Source of the DNA: Micropterix aruncella
Lineage: Eukaryota > Arthropoda > Insecta > Lepidoptera > Micropterigidae
Reading direction: 5' to 3'
Length of the DNA: 64,000 bases
NCBI GenBank assembly: GCA_944548615.1
Contig: OX155955.1
Span: 4,236,517-4,300,516 of the forward strand
The notes beneath the pieces are model-generated. The model saw only the letters and a program-made list of their open reading frames with translations. It was not told the DNA's origin and did not search any database. This document shows positions 34,591-48,776 of this stretch, piece by piece (positions within the stretch are counted from its first letter, which is position 1; each line of letters opens with the position of its first letter). The translations under genes were made by a program, and so were the position numbers.

Positions 34591-35051
34591 TATTTATTCA
34601 GAATATACAATAAAAGCATGAATTATGAATTAAAGCTAATTATCGCATATTAGAATTCGTCAGTTTAAATGTAGATATAAAACGATTAAAGCATAAATAT
34701 TAATTCGACAATAGCGTTGACTAAAAGTCGGCTTTACACGGCAGACAAATAAAATAAAAAAATAAAAAAATAGAGCTGAATCCATGTACATGAGTATACA
34801 TATAAAATAGATTATTATAAGAATATTAATAGTCATCAAGCACTTTATACAAAAAATAATCACACAATAGGAAGTATCAAAACAAAATTGGAAAAAACAA
34901 CGTATGTATATGATCAGGTATGTTACATTACACATTGTAATCTACATATTAAATATTAAATTCATAATATTATTATTAAACAATAAGAACTAAAATGAGG
35001 TACCTGAAAGTTACATATTAATGTTATTCCCATTTGAAGGAATTGGCATGC
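34591..35051 (-). other. 3' UTR of the CR1/L2-type element
   Basis: It lies between the ORF2 stop (35052) and the heptamer tail. AT-rich and non-coding. Confidence 0.6.
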
Positions 35052-38048
35052 TCAAAAAAAATCACCCAGCTTATAGAAAGCATGTGTGGATTGTAGCTTT
35101 TGTTTAATAAATCTTTTAAACGCCTTTGTTTCCATCTTTCTTGTGGAGAGTGGTAGCTGGTTAAAGAGCTTATAGCTCAAATATCCAAAGGACTTTTGTG
35201 TCTGCGTAAGGCGTACTTTAGGCAGGATAACGTCATCACGTCTGCGTGTATTGTGGGAGTGCATATTCCCGTTTACCTCTTGTTCGTTAATATTTGATTT
35301 AGCATAGAGTAGACATTGTAAAATATATTGAGACGTAAAAGTCAGTATTTTGTACTTAAGAAAATATGGTTCGCAGTGCGTGTCACGGGATACTCCTGCA
35401 ATTGCTCTTAGTGCACTTTTCTGTAAAATGAAAACCCTAGAACTGTCTGTGGCATTCCCCCATATCAGTATACCATAAGTCATATAAGAATGGAAACAGG
35501 CATGGTACGCAGTTAATGCAGCGATTTCACCAGCTAAGAATTTAATCTTTTTTATCCCATATATTGCCGAAGAAAGCGCATTACACAGTTCATTAATATG
35601 GATGTTCCAGCTAAGATGATGATCGATCATGATACCTAGGAACTTTGTCGATTTGCTTAATTCTAGAGTACTGTTGTCTAGAGTTATATTAAATGGTATA
35701 GCAGACGATTTATATTTTGAGGAAAAGTGCATAGTTACGGTTTTTTTTGCATTAAGCAAGAGATTATTCTCTGTGAACCATGAACTTGCTAGGTTTAATG
35801 CATGATTGGCATTGGTCATTAGGTCGTTAAGATTGTTATCGTGAAACAGGAAACTTGTATCATCCGCATAGAGTAAGGTTTTGGTGTAGGCTGGCAAGCA
35901 ATTGCCTATATCATTAATAAAAAATTAAAATAATAATGGACCAAGAATCGATCCCTGGGGAACTCCGCAGGATATCGGTTGCGGTGTAGATCTAAATCCA
36001 TCTATTTCTACTACCTGTGACCGGCCTGTTAAGTAGGATTTCATCATATTATTGGCTTTGCCCCGAATCCCATAACTGTTTAATTTATTGAGCAGTATTT
36101 CGTGGTCAACCGAATCAAACGCTTTGGATAGGTCACAAAAAACTGCCACGGGTTGGGAAGAATTTTCAAAAGTGTCGGTAATGAAATTTACCATCTCCGA
36201 AATCGCCGAGGTGGTGGACATATTTTTCCTAAAACCATATTGATATTTATTTAGTATATCGAATTTATTTGCGAATAGATATAGCCTGTTATATAAATTT
36301 TTTTCGAAAATTTTGGAGAAAGCTGGAAGCAGTGAAATTGGCCTGTAATTTTCAGGATCAGTTTTGTTCCCTTTTTTAAAAACTGGTACTATCTTTGCTA
36401 TTTTCATTAGATTTGGGAACACACCTTGTTTCATACAATTATTAAAAATAGACCTCAAGGTGTTGAAAATCGTTGGTGCTATATTCTTTATTAATTTAAT
36501 CGAGTTTGCCCAGATATCCATTGATGTTTTTGTTTTGATGCCATTCAAGGCCTTATCAAATTCAATGGAAGTTATAGGATGCAACAGTATTGATGCTGGT
36601 ATCTCACCTACAATTGTTGAAGAGGATAAACTAGGAGAATTTGTCATGCGTTTAACAGCGTTTATAAAATATTCATTGAGTATATTTGCCGTTTTTGTAG
36701 GATCAGAGACTTTAGAACCATTGTGAAGTAATTGAATAGGTTCATTTGCCTTACTTGAAATATTTCTCCCCTCTCTATTGATGATACTCCACATAGTTTT
36801 GGTTTTGTTATTCGACTGCTTAATCTCTTCTTCTATAATATTTTTCTTAGCCTCTACTACTGCTTTGTCATATTTTTGTTTACAGTTCGTATAATAGTCC
36901 TTAAGTAATGAATTTGTGTTCTGATTTAAATTATCCTGCAGAATTTGAAGTTTTCCTAGATCGTTTCTAAGCTCATTATCAATCCAAGAAGGCGTACCGC
37001 CTTTTGTTGACACTAGTCTGTATTTCGAGGGAAAGCAAGCTTCAAAATGACGATTAAAAACTTTTATAAAATTGTCATAGTCAGAATTTGGGTCTTATGA
37101 ATCAGTAGTAAAGCATTCTTTAGTTAATAGTCTAATAAATGAGTTAATAGCGTTAAAGCCGAATTGTCTTTTCCACACATGCTTACTGTTTGGGTTCGTC
37201 AAATTTGATTCTAAGTGGATCATCTGAGCATTATGGTCAGAAAAGGGTATAATTACATTATCAATATAGCAAAAATTTGCCGTTCTATAAAATATGTTAT
37301 CGATGCAGGTCGCACTGAGTCCATTAATCCTGGTTGGAGTATTAAATGCCATTGTAAAGCCACATGATGTAAAAGAGTCTCTTAGCTTATTGCTATTGCC
37401 TGAGTTTTCTAGGATATTAACGTTAAAATCACCACACACCACAATCTGCTTGGAGGAGTTTGAGAGTTTGTCCATAATCGATTCGAGGCGAGACATGAAC
37501 ACGTTAAAGTCACTGTTCGGTACCCTATAAATACAAACAATGACACATTTCTGTTGTGTAATTTCTACACAGGATATTTGCGTGCTTCGTTCTACGGATA
37601 ATGATGTTATATCATCCCTGGTTTTGACATTCATCTCATTTTTGACCATGATACAGCTACCGCCTCTTATGTGATCTTTTCGACAAAAATAGCTTGCAAG
37701 TTTGAAACGGTTAATATGTAGTAAATTGATATTATTTGTCTGCATCCAATGCTCTGTTAGGCAGGCCACGTGAATATGGTATTTTTCAAGGACGATCTCT
37801 ATGCTTAGATGTTTTTTATTTATTCCTTGTATATTCAAATGCATGATTCCAAGCTGCTTTTTACTGTTTAATTCCTTATCATCTGCTTGCATCGTAAAAT
37901 GTTCATTTACTTTGACCCCTTGATTTTCGCTATAAGTTTTGTGTCGTGTTTGGCATATCGTCATTTCTATACTATCCATGATTATGTTCTCCTCCACCGA
38001 GGAGTTAATATAGAAAGGGCTTTCTGGTTTTACTGTTTGTGATCTCAT
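35052..38048 (-). pseudogene. CR1/L2-type retrotransposon ORF2 (APE endonuclease plus RT), two in-frame stops
   Basis: One reading frame of about 999 codons runs from 38048 to 35052, broken only by TAA at 37095-37097 and TAA at 35925-35927. Endonuclease: LGIMHLNIQGI (Asn), CLTEHW (catalytic Glu), GGSCIMV, IVCIYRVPNSD, VCGDFNVNI, CIDNIFY, PFSDHNA (catalytic His). After a linker, [84 protein letters not shown] (catalytic), KFLGIMIDHHLSW, and the C-terminal HSHNTRRRDD region. The second stop falls just after GPLLF. It overlaps ORF1 by 44 bases. With so few lesions the insertion is fairly young. Function of the intact protein: nicks target DNA and reverse-transcribes element RNA. Confidence 0.93.
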
Positions 38049-39164
38049 ATGTTATACACTCAGAAAATTTATTTTTTCCTGTAGAGTTGAGCACTGAGCC
38101 ATTTTTAGAATAGTCGTTTTCATCCAAGTAGTCAGTTAGCCATACTAGCTTGGCATGTGTAAATTTAGCAATCTGCTCGGCCATCATTATGTTCAATTTA
38201 TATATATCTTCGTTTGCCCTCGTGTTGTCAAGTCTATATGGTATTGATGTTATTATTACATTAGTGTGTATCGTAGCATTTAGTATGCTTAACAGATTTG
38301 TCTTTGTTGACTGTATCAATAATAATGGCTTTGTTTTGTGAAAGTAGGAATGGTGAATACCTCCGAATACAATATAAAAATCTTTTTTGTCAAGATTTTT
38401 TGCAAGGATGTCAGTTGTGTTTTTACAATCCCACTTACATTCGTATCTTTCAGGCTGTATTTAAGTTTGCTTGCGCAACCTTTGCCGTTCTCGTCTGTAA
38501 TTAAAATCACTTTCGGCTTCTTCTCGGTTTCATTTCTAACAACTTGCATTTTCTTCCCTCCTGTACTTATTTGTGTTTTTATCGACGTTTTCGTTGTTTT
38601 GTGCGCATTATCAGGTTTTTGGGCTTTGGAGATCTTACTTTTTTTTGTAGATTGTTTTTGAATACTTGATTGGCTTTGCACTTTGCTATTGTCATTTTTC
38701 CTCTTACTAGATGTCTTTGTTGTTTGGTTCAGGTTACTGTCCGTATTTTTATCCTGTATTTCCTCGTTTGCTAATAGTAGTTTTTGTTTTAAAATGCCAT
38801 TTTCAGCCAGAAGTAAGGTGATTTGATCTCTGAGGGGTTTTAGTACCGTATCATTTTCTTTTATAATTTCAGTAAGTTTCGTCACCTCCGATTCTAATTC
38901 AAGATTTTTTTCTTTTGCGGTATCGCGTGCGTGTTTCAGAGTATTAAGCTTCTTCTTCAATTTATTCGTTTCCTCACAGATTTTATCGAACTCTTCGGAA
39001 TTATCGACTATTTCTTTTTGAAGCTGTCTATTTAACGCACGTTCTGTGTTTACTTCTTTTCGTAATTTTTTTATTTCAGTATCCCAATCCAGATTCGATG
39101 TCAAATCTAGGTCTATAGAAAACAGATCAGTATCCATCTGCGATCGAGTCTTTCGAGGACTCAT
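38005..39164 (-). pseudogene. CR1/L2-type retrotransposon ORF1 (coiled coil plus SGNH-like domain), one frameshift
   Basis: ATG at 39164. Residues about 28-140 form a leucine-rich coiled coil (KKLRKEVNTERALNRQLQKE...). A Lys/Ser/Thr-rich linker follows, then an SGNH-esterase-like domain: VILITDENGKGCASKLK where GDSxxRG is expected, FYIVFGGIHH, VIITSIPYRLD.., and NGSVLNSTGK where the catalytic His block is expected. The nucleophile Ser and the HxxH-type block are not conserved, so the esterase is probably inactive in this lineage or copy. A one-base change in an A-run near 38425 shifts the frame; the second part (to 38005) follows. The N-terminus carries a basic MSPRKTRSQ. Role by family: nucleic-acid chaperone and RNP assembly. 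Confidence 0.8.
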
Positions 39165-40250
<1,086 letters not shown>

Positions 40251-40410
40251 GTTTCTGTTTCTATCAAAAATCAAATTTAAATAGTCCGAGGATACAATTG
40301 TATATAAAATGTCCATGTTACTAGTTTATATATATTTCAATATAATTCAATTAAAAAAGAACAAAAACGCAAGAACAGCGATTTAATTAAATAATAAGAA
40401 TAGTAATTCA

Positions 40411-40708
<298 letters not shown>

Positions 40709-40914
40709 TTAAGATTGAAGTTTCTTCTTTCATTTCATTAAGCATATGGAGTTTTTTATTTTTATTTCGATTTAATGGCTCGTTGATAACAAACTCAGCC
40801 TAATTGTATCATATTTTAAATGTTGGTAGCATTCGAAATTTGAATTATTTCGATATTTCACCTTCATTTATGTCACGGCTTTGCGGAAGTGATAAATTTG
40901 TTTAATTTTTGATT
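40709..40914. other. Spacer between AT tracts, no gene seen
   Basis: Unique AT-rich sequence. Confidence 0.4.
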
Positions 40915-41484
<570 letters not shown>

Positions 41485-41677
41485 TAGAGCCTCGATAATC
41501 CGTACTCAGGCTAATCCGAACGTCGCTATAATCCGAACTGCATACCCCACCCCACTTCCTCGCCTTCGCCTCGCTGCTATGTTGTTTATTAATTAGTCTG
41601 CAGTTACGACTGCCACGTTGCGCGTCCATTCCACGTTTTTCTGCTCTGTACTCGTGCGCGGCGTGTTTTTTATAAAG

Positions 41678-43264
41678 ATGGTTCCAACACCAAAACGCAA
41701 ACATAAAACTTTGACTATAGCCGAAAAGTGCACCATACTAGACAGTTTAAAGGACGGAGTGTCGGCAACTTCTCTTGCTTGTAAGTATGTCGTTGGAAAA
41801 TCAACAATTACAGACCTCAAGAAAAATGAGCAAAAATTGAGATCTTTTATAGCTAAAACTGAGAAAGGACCAGGGTTCAGAAAAACTCTAAAATTACCAG
41901 AGAATCCAGTGCTAGAAGAAGCACTGTTCACATGGTTTTTAGAACAAAGACGACGCCACATTCCATTGTCTGGTGAGGTCGTAATGGAAAAAGCGAGATT
42001 CTTCCATAAAAAACTAACAGGTTCGGATTTTTCTGCAAGTAGAGGATGGCTTGATAATTTTAAAAAACGTCATGGCATACGTCAGCTGAAAGTGTCAGGT
42101 GAGAAAGTCTCTAGCAATACGGAAGCTGTTCAACCATTCCAAGAAAAATTCCTAAACGAGATAAAAGAAAAGAACCTTTGCCCTGAACAAATTTACAATG
42201 CCGACGAATCAGGATTGTTTTGGAAGGTTCTGCCGGACAACACTTTAGCCTCTTCTGCTGAAACTAGCGCTCCTGGGTCGAAAGTGTCTAAAGAGCGAAT
42301 AACTTTTATGCCTTGCGCAAACTCTACAGGGAATCACAAATTACCATTGCTAGTTGTGGGGAAGGCTAAAAAGCCAAGATCTTTTGGATCTGTAAAATTA
42401 CCAGTGCATTATGAAGGGCAGAGGCGTGCTTGGGTAACCAGAGATACTTTTCTCGAGTGGTTTAGAGGCCATTTTGTTCCTGAAGTCAAACGCCATTTAA
42501 AAAAAATGGGACTGCCACAAAAAGCATTGCTACTCTTAGACAATGCCCCTGGACATCCAAATGCTGAAGATTTGACAACAGAAGACGGCAACTTCTCTGT
42601 ACTGTACATGCCTCCAAATTGTACGCCTTTGATCCAACCTATGGATCAAAATGTAATCCAAAATGTCAAGATAAATTACAAAAAGAAACTCCTGATTCAA
42701 ATGTTCGTGCAGCAAGAAGCCGATGAGGCTTTAACCTTGCATGATGTTATAAAAAGCGTCACAATTAAAGACGCCATTTTTTCGCTAGCGCAATGTTGGG
42801 ATCATGTATCATCGTCTCTTATCGAAAAATCTTGGAAGCCTCTTTGGCCTGAAAAAATAAATTCAACAGAAGATAGATCAGAAGAAAATGATGACTTCGA
42901 CGTAGAAGACGATCTCCCGCTCAGTCTTTTACGTAATCGTGGTTATACAGAAGAAACCATTTCCACTTTCTTGTCCATGAGTGAAGAGGAGAATTGCACA
43001 GATCCTATAACTGATGATGAGATCATAACCCAAATAACGCAAGAGAATGACGAGTCTTTAGCTGAAGATTATTTTGCTTCAAATGTCAAGAAAATTACTC
43101 ATTCACAAGCCATATCATCTTTGAACACTTGCTTGGAGTGGGCTGAAGAAAATGACCTGTCCTTATCGGAAAAGATGATGCTACGTAACTTGAGGGACAA
43201 AGCTTTTTTCTGGTCCATCAACAGGACTCGCCAAACTAAAATAGATCAGTTTATGACTAAATAG
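41678..43264 (+). CDS. Tigger/pogo-family transposase, apparently intact
   Basis: 528 codons from ATG 41678 to TAG 43262. An earlier in-frame ATG at 41618 would add 20 hydrophobic residues; I prefer [18 protein letters not shown], a typical N-terminus. Domains: Psq/CENP-B-N helix-turn-helix (about 8-60, [10 protein letters not shown]...[18 protein letters not shown]), CENPB-type second HTH (about 77-145, ...[13 protein letters not shown]), then DDE_1 catalytic core with D176 in [11 protein letters not shown]288 in [11 protein letters not shown] and D323 in QPMDQNVI. The acidic, variable C-terminus is about 410-528. Length and all three Asp fit the Tigger group. No stop or frameshift is visible. 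Function: cut-and-paste transposition into TA. Confidence 0.95.
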   Translation: MVPTPKRKHKTLTIAEKCTILDSLKDGVSATSLACKYVVGKSTITDLKKNEQKLRSFIAKTEKGPGFRKTLKLPENPVLEEALFTWFLEQRRRHIPLSGEVVMEKARFFHKKLTGSDFSASRGWLDNFKKRHGIRQLKVSGEKVSSNTEAVQPFQEKFLNEIKEKNLCPEQIYNADESGLFWKVLPDNTLASSAETSAPGSKVSKERITFMPCANSTGNHKLPLLVVGKAKKPRSFGSVKLPVHYEGQRRAWVTRDTFLEWFRGHFVPEVKRHLKKMGLPQKALLLLDNAPGHPNAEDLTTEDGNFSVLYMPPNCTPLIQPMDQNVIQNVKINYKKKLLIQMFVQQEADEALTLHDVIKSVTIKDAIFSLAQCWDHVSSSLIEKSWKPLWPEKINSTEDRSEENDDFDVEDDLPLSLLRNRGYTEETISTFLSMSEEENCTDPITDDEIITQITQENDESLAEDYFASNVKKITHSQAISSLNTCLEWAEENDLSLSEKMMLRNLRDKAFFWSINRTRQTKIDQFMTK

Positions 43265-43314
43265 ACAATTTACACCTTACGTATTTTATGGTACCTAATT
43301 ATTATGTAAATGTA

Positions 43315-43425
43315 CGGTAAGCAACGAGCCGGGCTTTTTATTTGCATTACGACTGTAGTCCTTACGCTGCTTGTAATAAGAGCGTTCCCAAGGTCAATAT
43401 GTAAAGCCCAGCTCGTTGCTTACTG
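43315..43425. mobile_element. 111-bp MITE nested in the Tigger 3' untranslated region
   Basis: Inverted ends CGGTAAGCAACGAGCCGGGC and GCCCAGCTCGTTGCTTACTG, with TA on both sides (43313-43314, 43426-43427). No coding capacity. The TA duplication and CRGTAAGC ends suggest a Tc1/mariner-pogo relative. Confidence 0.85.
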
Positions 43426-43578
43426 TACCTCTTAAACTATGTATATAATTAAACACTATTTTAAGAATAAAAATGTTTTTTTTCTCCTTACATACTATAA
43501 TCCGAACGCTTCGTGAGTCCGAACAGGGGTTAGTTTTTGCTAGTTCGGATTATCAAGGCTCTACTGTATATATATATA

Positions 43579-44043
43579 CAGGGTGTTATTACAGCACGGG
43601 CTTTTTTTCTGTGGGTGAATCAGTACAACGTAGTAAGCAACTTTTGATAAATAATTTTGGAAAAAAACAAAAAAAATTTTTTTTTTTGGAAAAAAAAATA
43701 TTTTTTGTTTTTTTTTTAATTTGAAAATTTGAAGAAGTTGACTGTTAAATAAAGGTTTGAGAAGCGTTTGAGCGTGCTGCGCCATCTAGCGGTAGGTAAT
43801 AAGTCGTAAATAAACAATATCAGCGACATTTTACCAACCGCTGGATAGCGCATCATGATCATAGCTTTTCATAATATTTAAAAATAAAATAAAAAAAACA
43901 AATTTAAAAAAAAAAAAAATTTTTTTTTCAAAAAAAAAAAAGTTTATTTTTCAGTTTTTTCCAAAACTTTTTATTAAAAGTTGCTTACTACGTTGTACTG
44001 ATTCACCCACAGAAAAAAAAGCCCGTGCTGTAATAACACCCCG
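43579..44043. mobile_element. Family M MITE, complete copy (465 bp)
   Basis: About 69-bp terminal inverted repeats beginning CAGGGTGTTATTACAGCACG and ending CTGTAATAACACCCCG, flanked by TATA. Inner part with A/T runs and CGCCATCTAGCGG. Same family as 4519-4913 and 1-100. It sits directly beside the Tigger element in the same AT landing site. Confidence 0.9.
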
Positions 44044-44045
44044 TA

Positions 44046-44824
<779 letters not shown>

Positions 44825-45004
44825 TCGTATATATGTGTGATGAGGTTGAAAGACGGCACATTAAAAAGCAGAAGGACAATGTTAGCAAAATGATATGTAG
44901 GTACTCGTATAGCCTATTAGTGCTGCAGGCACTCAAAAATAAAAAGACATCCTCAAAACTGATACTGCCAAGCGGTGCTAGAACGCATCTCACACATTTA
45001 GGTG

Positions 45005-45075
45005 TCATAGCAACGGGCGAACCCGTCACCCTGGGGAGTTTTAACTACGCCTGGTCGTTCTATGCCACCCTAATA
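45005..45075 (-). repeat. Family Z 3'-end fragment
   Basis: AGCAACGGGCGAACCCGTCA, CCCTGGGGAGTTTTAACTAC and GGTCGTTCTAT. The terminal ~70 bases of Z only. Confidence 0.75.
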
Positions 45076-46309
45076 TAGTGTATATTGACGGGACTGTCAA
45101 AATCGATAACTCCTAGGGATATCGATATCGGTAATCGATAATCGCCTAGGGCTTGGCGAATGTATCTTGCGATACTTAAGCAATTGTAAGCCCCCCATAG
45201 AATGCATGCGAGAAAATTAAATCAACATATCTTATTCCTTTGGTTATAGAACACTGAGAAAATTCAGACAAAATACCGCTCGGTCCTACTTTGCCATCTA
45301 ATTGCAAGGTTTTCTCCTTAGTGTTTCGACATCTGTTGCAGTTGCTTTATTACTTTCTCTCCGCGAAGTTTTATAGCTCAAGCACCAATTTCTCTTTATT
45401 ATTGAGCACAGCAGTAACTCGTCACAAGAAAATGAGGTAATAATATTGACATTGGACGGGCGGAAATGAAAATATGAAACACAGATAGCTATGTCCTTTT
45501 TGTGTTATTAAGAAGACCGTTTTCTTACATCATGATTTATAAATAACCATATTGGATGACGGCAATATAGATACCAGAAAAAATGGCAAATCGCTACAAA
45601 AGGAAATTCTATTCTAATTCTTTAACATCGGCCACTTTAGAGTAAAGGTGATTTTTAAAAATTAAATAGTGTAACTTTAAAATTAATTAAGGATTATTTT
45701 ATGATGTATACGACTTATTATACATATGTGTCAACATACCCACTATCATTTTAATAATCAATTTAAAATATTTCTCCATGCAATGCGATATATTATTAAA
45801 ATGTAGTGTATTTACAAGAAATAATTGTCAGAAATAACGTCTTAGAGATTTTCTAGAGACAACAAGAATACTAAAACTACACTTATGCACTAGGTGTTTC
45901 CATATCAACTCGTCCGACAATCAAGAGCACCTAGCTTTAGTTCTAGTCTTCTAAAAATATTATTGTATGGCTATCAATTATTTAAAAAACAATTGCCTTA
46001 GATCCGATAAATGACATCAGTAAGCCCAAACCAAACCTAGCATGGTAAAAGAAATCTGTAATTTATGTATTATTATTTTAATTATTTATTTATTTTAAAC
46101 ATAACATGCGAAATTCGTAAAATGGTCATACGAAGTAATGGTGCGAAGTAAACGACGACTCACACATTTTTTTAGAAGTGATAAATGTTATTTTTAACCG
46201 TTATTAATACAGCATAATATCAATAGTACAGTAATACATATCAACAAAATAAATGTATATGAATAATTCAAAATAACACGATATCCGTTGTATATACCTT
46301 AGGGGGCGT
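45076..46309. other. AT-rich spacer, no gene seen
   Basis: Contains a cluster of ATCGATA motifs at 45098-45145 (four occurrences, partly palindromic). No gene. Confidence 0.45.
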
Positions 46310-46505
46310 TCAGATATACATTAGGGAACGCAATTTTTGAAGATTTTTTACCCTTCCTCCCCCTCCATCCCCCCCCCCCCATGTATCGCGCCGTAACGTT
46401 TTTCTGTACCCTCCCCCCTCCCTCGCCCCAAACGTTACGTAACACCCAAGTGACCATTTTTACCTAAAAGTCACTATTATGTACCGGAAAGTCGCTAAAA
46501 TACCT
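46310..46505 (+). repeat. Short interspersed repeat starting GGGGGCGTTCAGA, copy 2
   Basis: Aligns end to end with the minus-strand copy at 28562-28751. Contains a C12 run near 46370. Confidence 0.7.
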
Positions 46506-46619
46506 TTGTTATTGTTTTGATCGCGTTTGCGGTAATAATAAATAAAACAAGAGATTTCTAACTCGCAATACGTGTGAATATTGATTATTTTATTTCTAAA
46601 TGAATATTGAAAGTACTAT

Positions 46620-47125
46620 CAATTTTTTTGGCCATCTGTGATAAACGGCTTTTTAAACGTCTGATTGACAGTAAAAACCCAATAATTTAAAAAAGGATGA
46701 CAATAACAACATTCAATTAATAGTGCCATCTATTGCATTTCTTTATAGGCTGATTACATCACAGAAATATTACGGAGTGCTTATTTATTACGTATTGAAA
46801 CCTGTATACTAAATTAAAAATTGTCATTTTTATGTAAATAGTATTTAAATAATGGGAGCTCTGATTTTAAAATTCGTTTGTTATTATATTATCATTTTAT
46901 TTCGATATAGGACACAGTATTGGCGCGGTTAAAACGTCATCTATGTATAGTGCGCCGCCATACTGCTATATCACGAACGCCGCCATATTAAACATAAGAG
47001 AAAATTTATCAATGTTTGGAACTATGGGTGCCATTTACACGTTACGCTTCGTAGTAAAATCCTAGCTGCCAAAACTTAGTAGCGCATTAGGCAATCTAAT
47101 ACCCTATATAATCAATGGTAATAGC
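46620..47125 (+). repeat. Family X copy
   Basis: AATAGTGCCATCTATTGCAT, ACCTGTATACTAAATTAAAA, GCGCCGCCATACTGCTATAT, CGTAGTAAAATCCTAGCTGC and GGCAATCTAATACCCTATAT. Same order as the other X copies; left arm missing. Confidence 0.65.
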
Positions 47126-47540
47126 TTGAGAGTCAGCACAACACTTCCGTCTGCTCTTTTGTCCGGCTCGACGACTGATGAACAAAACCTATTGGCAAAA
47201 GATTTCTTGAAATCGGACACCGCTCGGCTAAAATTTTGATTTTCAATTGGTCCATTTTTATGGCAACTCCTATTTAAAACGCATGTACGGAAATCTAATC
47301 AGTTTTTTCGAATAACAAAAAACCTATTATAGAAAGATTTTTTGAAATCAGACAACGCGTTCTTGAGTTATCGTGAGTGTAAACATTTCAAAAGGTCGTT
47401 TGTATGGCAGCACCCATTTCTGTTTATAGTACAAAACGGTAAATTATAATGTAATAATAATAATAATAATAATAATAAAATGCTTTATCTGCGATCTTAT
47501 TGCGTTGAAGTAATATCTTACAGCGAACCTTAACCTTCGT
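47126..47540. other. Spacer with (AAT)n run
   Basis: Two imperfect copies of an AAAACCTATT..AAAGATTT.TTGAAATC.GACA segment at about 47189-47222 and 47320-47356. (AAT)8-like run at 47453-47478. Confidence 0.5.
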
Positions 47541-47745
47541 AGCGTCCGTAGCCACGTTGACACCGGTTCACCTCGTTGTTACCGAAGTTAAGCAGCGGCG
47601 AGCGCGGTCAATACTGGAATGGGTGACCGCCTGAGTGTTTTCACTGCGTGATGCTACAAATGCCTGCCTAGAAGATGGTGCCAATAGGCAACAAGGCGGG
47701 TTTCATGAAAAGGAATTTGCCTTGTGGGTGAAAAAATTAATAAAA
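47541..47745 (+). mobile_element. 5S-rRNA-derived SINE (SINE3-like), copy 1
   Basis: 47541-47656 is a diverged 5S rRNA sequence: GTAGCCACGTTG, CACCGGTT, ACCGAAGTTAAGCAGCG (box A region), GAGCGCGGTCAATACTGG, ATGGGTGACCGCCTG (box C region), GCGTGATG. It is followed by a non-5S body (CTAGAAGATGGTGCCAATAG, CAACAAGGCGGGTTTC, GCCTTGTGGGTG) and an A-rich end. The same 5S head and body recur in reverse at 50880-51072, so this is a mobile SINE, not a 5S gene. Confidence 0.85.
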
Positions 47746-48776
47746 AAACACCTAATGGGAAAACATAGTTTGCGGTAAAAATAAAATAAGACTTTATTAA
47801 AGTCACTTATAAAGGCAGCTCGTATCAAATGTATGTAATATTTAAATCCAGCATAAATGGAACCATATATTTAAAATTACAAAAAGCAGTAAACCTATAA
47901 TGACGCAGGGATGGAGGAGGAGAGGGGAAGAGATATATTCATGAACGCGTGTCTTTTGAGCCTGCGTTTGAAGCAAAACAAACTCGGTGCTGTCCTTTTA
48001 TGTACATGTGTTGGTAAATCATATCAGAGACGGGTTCCTTGTACGGAGAAGGAGAAGCGAATATAAATTGCTACTGTGACCAGGTATCGAGAGCAGTAGG
48101 TTATCTTCAGATATCAGAGGACGCCCGTGAGCAGATAGAGCATTGAACCTACTTATGAGATAGCTCGAAGCGCCCCCCTCCAAGATTCTGAAGGACAAAC
48201 CAAGAACTCTCGTATCTCTCCTTTCTTGGGTCGTTGGCCAGTAAAGCCACCTTCTATTTAACAGTAAATTTAATTATTTATTAAAGCGTTTATTAAATAT
48301 TTCTGTTCCTGAAAGAATTTTTGAAATCGCACAATGCGTTCTTAAGTTAGGGTAATTGAGAGATGGACCAGCGAGTGAGACAGACCATCACGCTTTCTCC
48401 CAAACGACAACTATTTTTTTATAAAATGGCAACACTAACTTGTTCCTAATAAACCAGTTGCAAAGTGTACGAAACAAGACGAACTTATTTTAGTCTGTTT
48501 TTTTCGTACGTACGTATTTTGAACGTATTTTGTTTTGTTAAAAACATCTGGTTTCATGAAGGCTTTACTATATACCTTAATGAAAGGTGTAGATACACTA
48601 TGGCAAAATAATTAAAGTATTTTCGTTTCACATTACTTATTGCTATTATGATTTGATTTTTTTTTTATTTTGTAAATCGCCAAAATTTTATTAGGGTAAT
48701 TTAAGAAGTTTAAGTATTAATCTTTGTTAGATCCGTCTATCCTTTCATGATGGGTCCAGCTCACTCATCATATAGT
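47746..48776. other. Spacer, possible degraded retroelement 3' part on the minus strand
   Basis: 47880-48240 gives minus-strand translations such as RTAPSLFCFKRRLKRHAF that resemble an RT C-terminus but are too broken to assign. The rest is AT-rich. Confidence 0.3.

Noticed and set aside
36364..38661. Plus-strand frames (120, 78, 107 codons)
   Set aside because: Antisense shadows of the retrotransposon ORFs on the minus strand.
47541..47656. 5S rRNA gene
   Set aside because: Too diverged in the 5' part, followed by a non-5S body shared with a second dispersed copy; a SINE explains it better.
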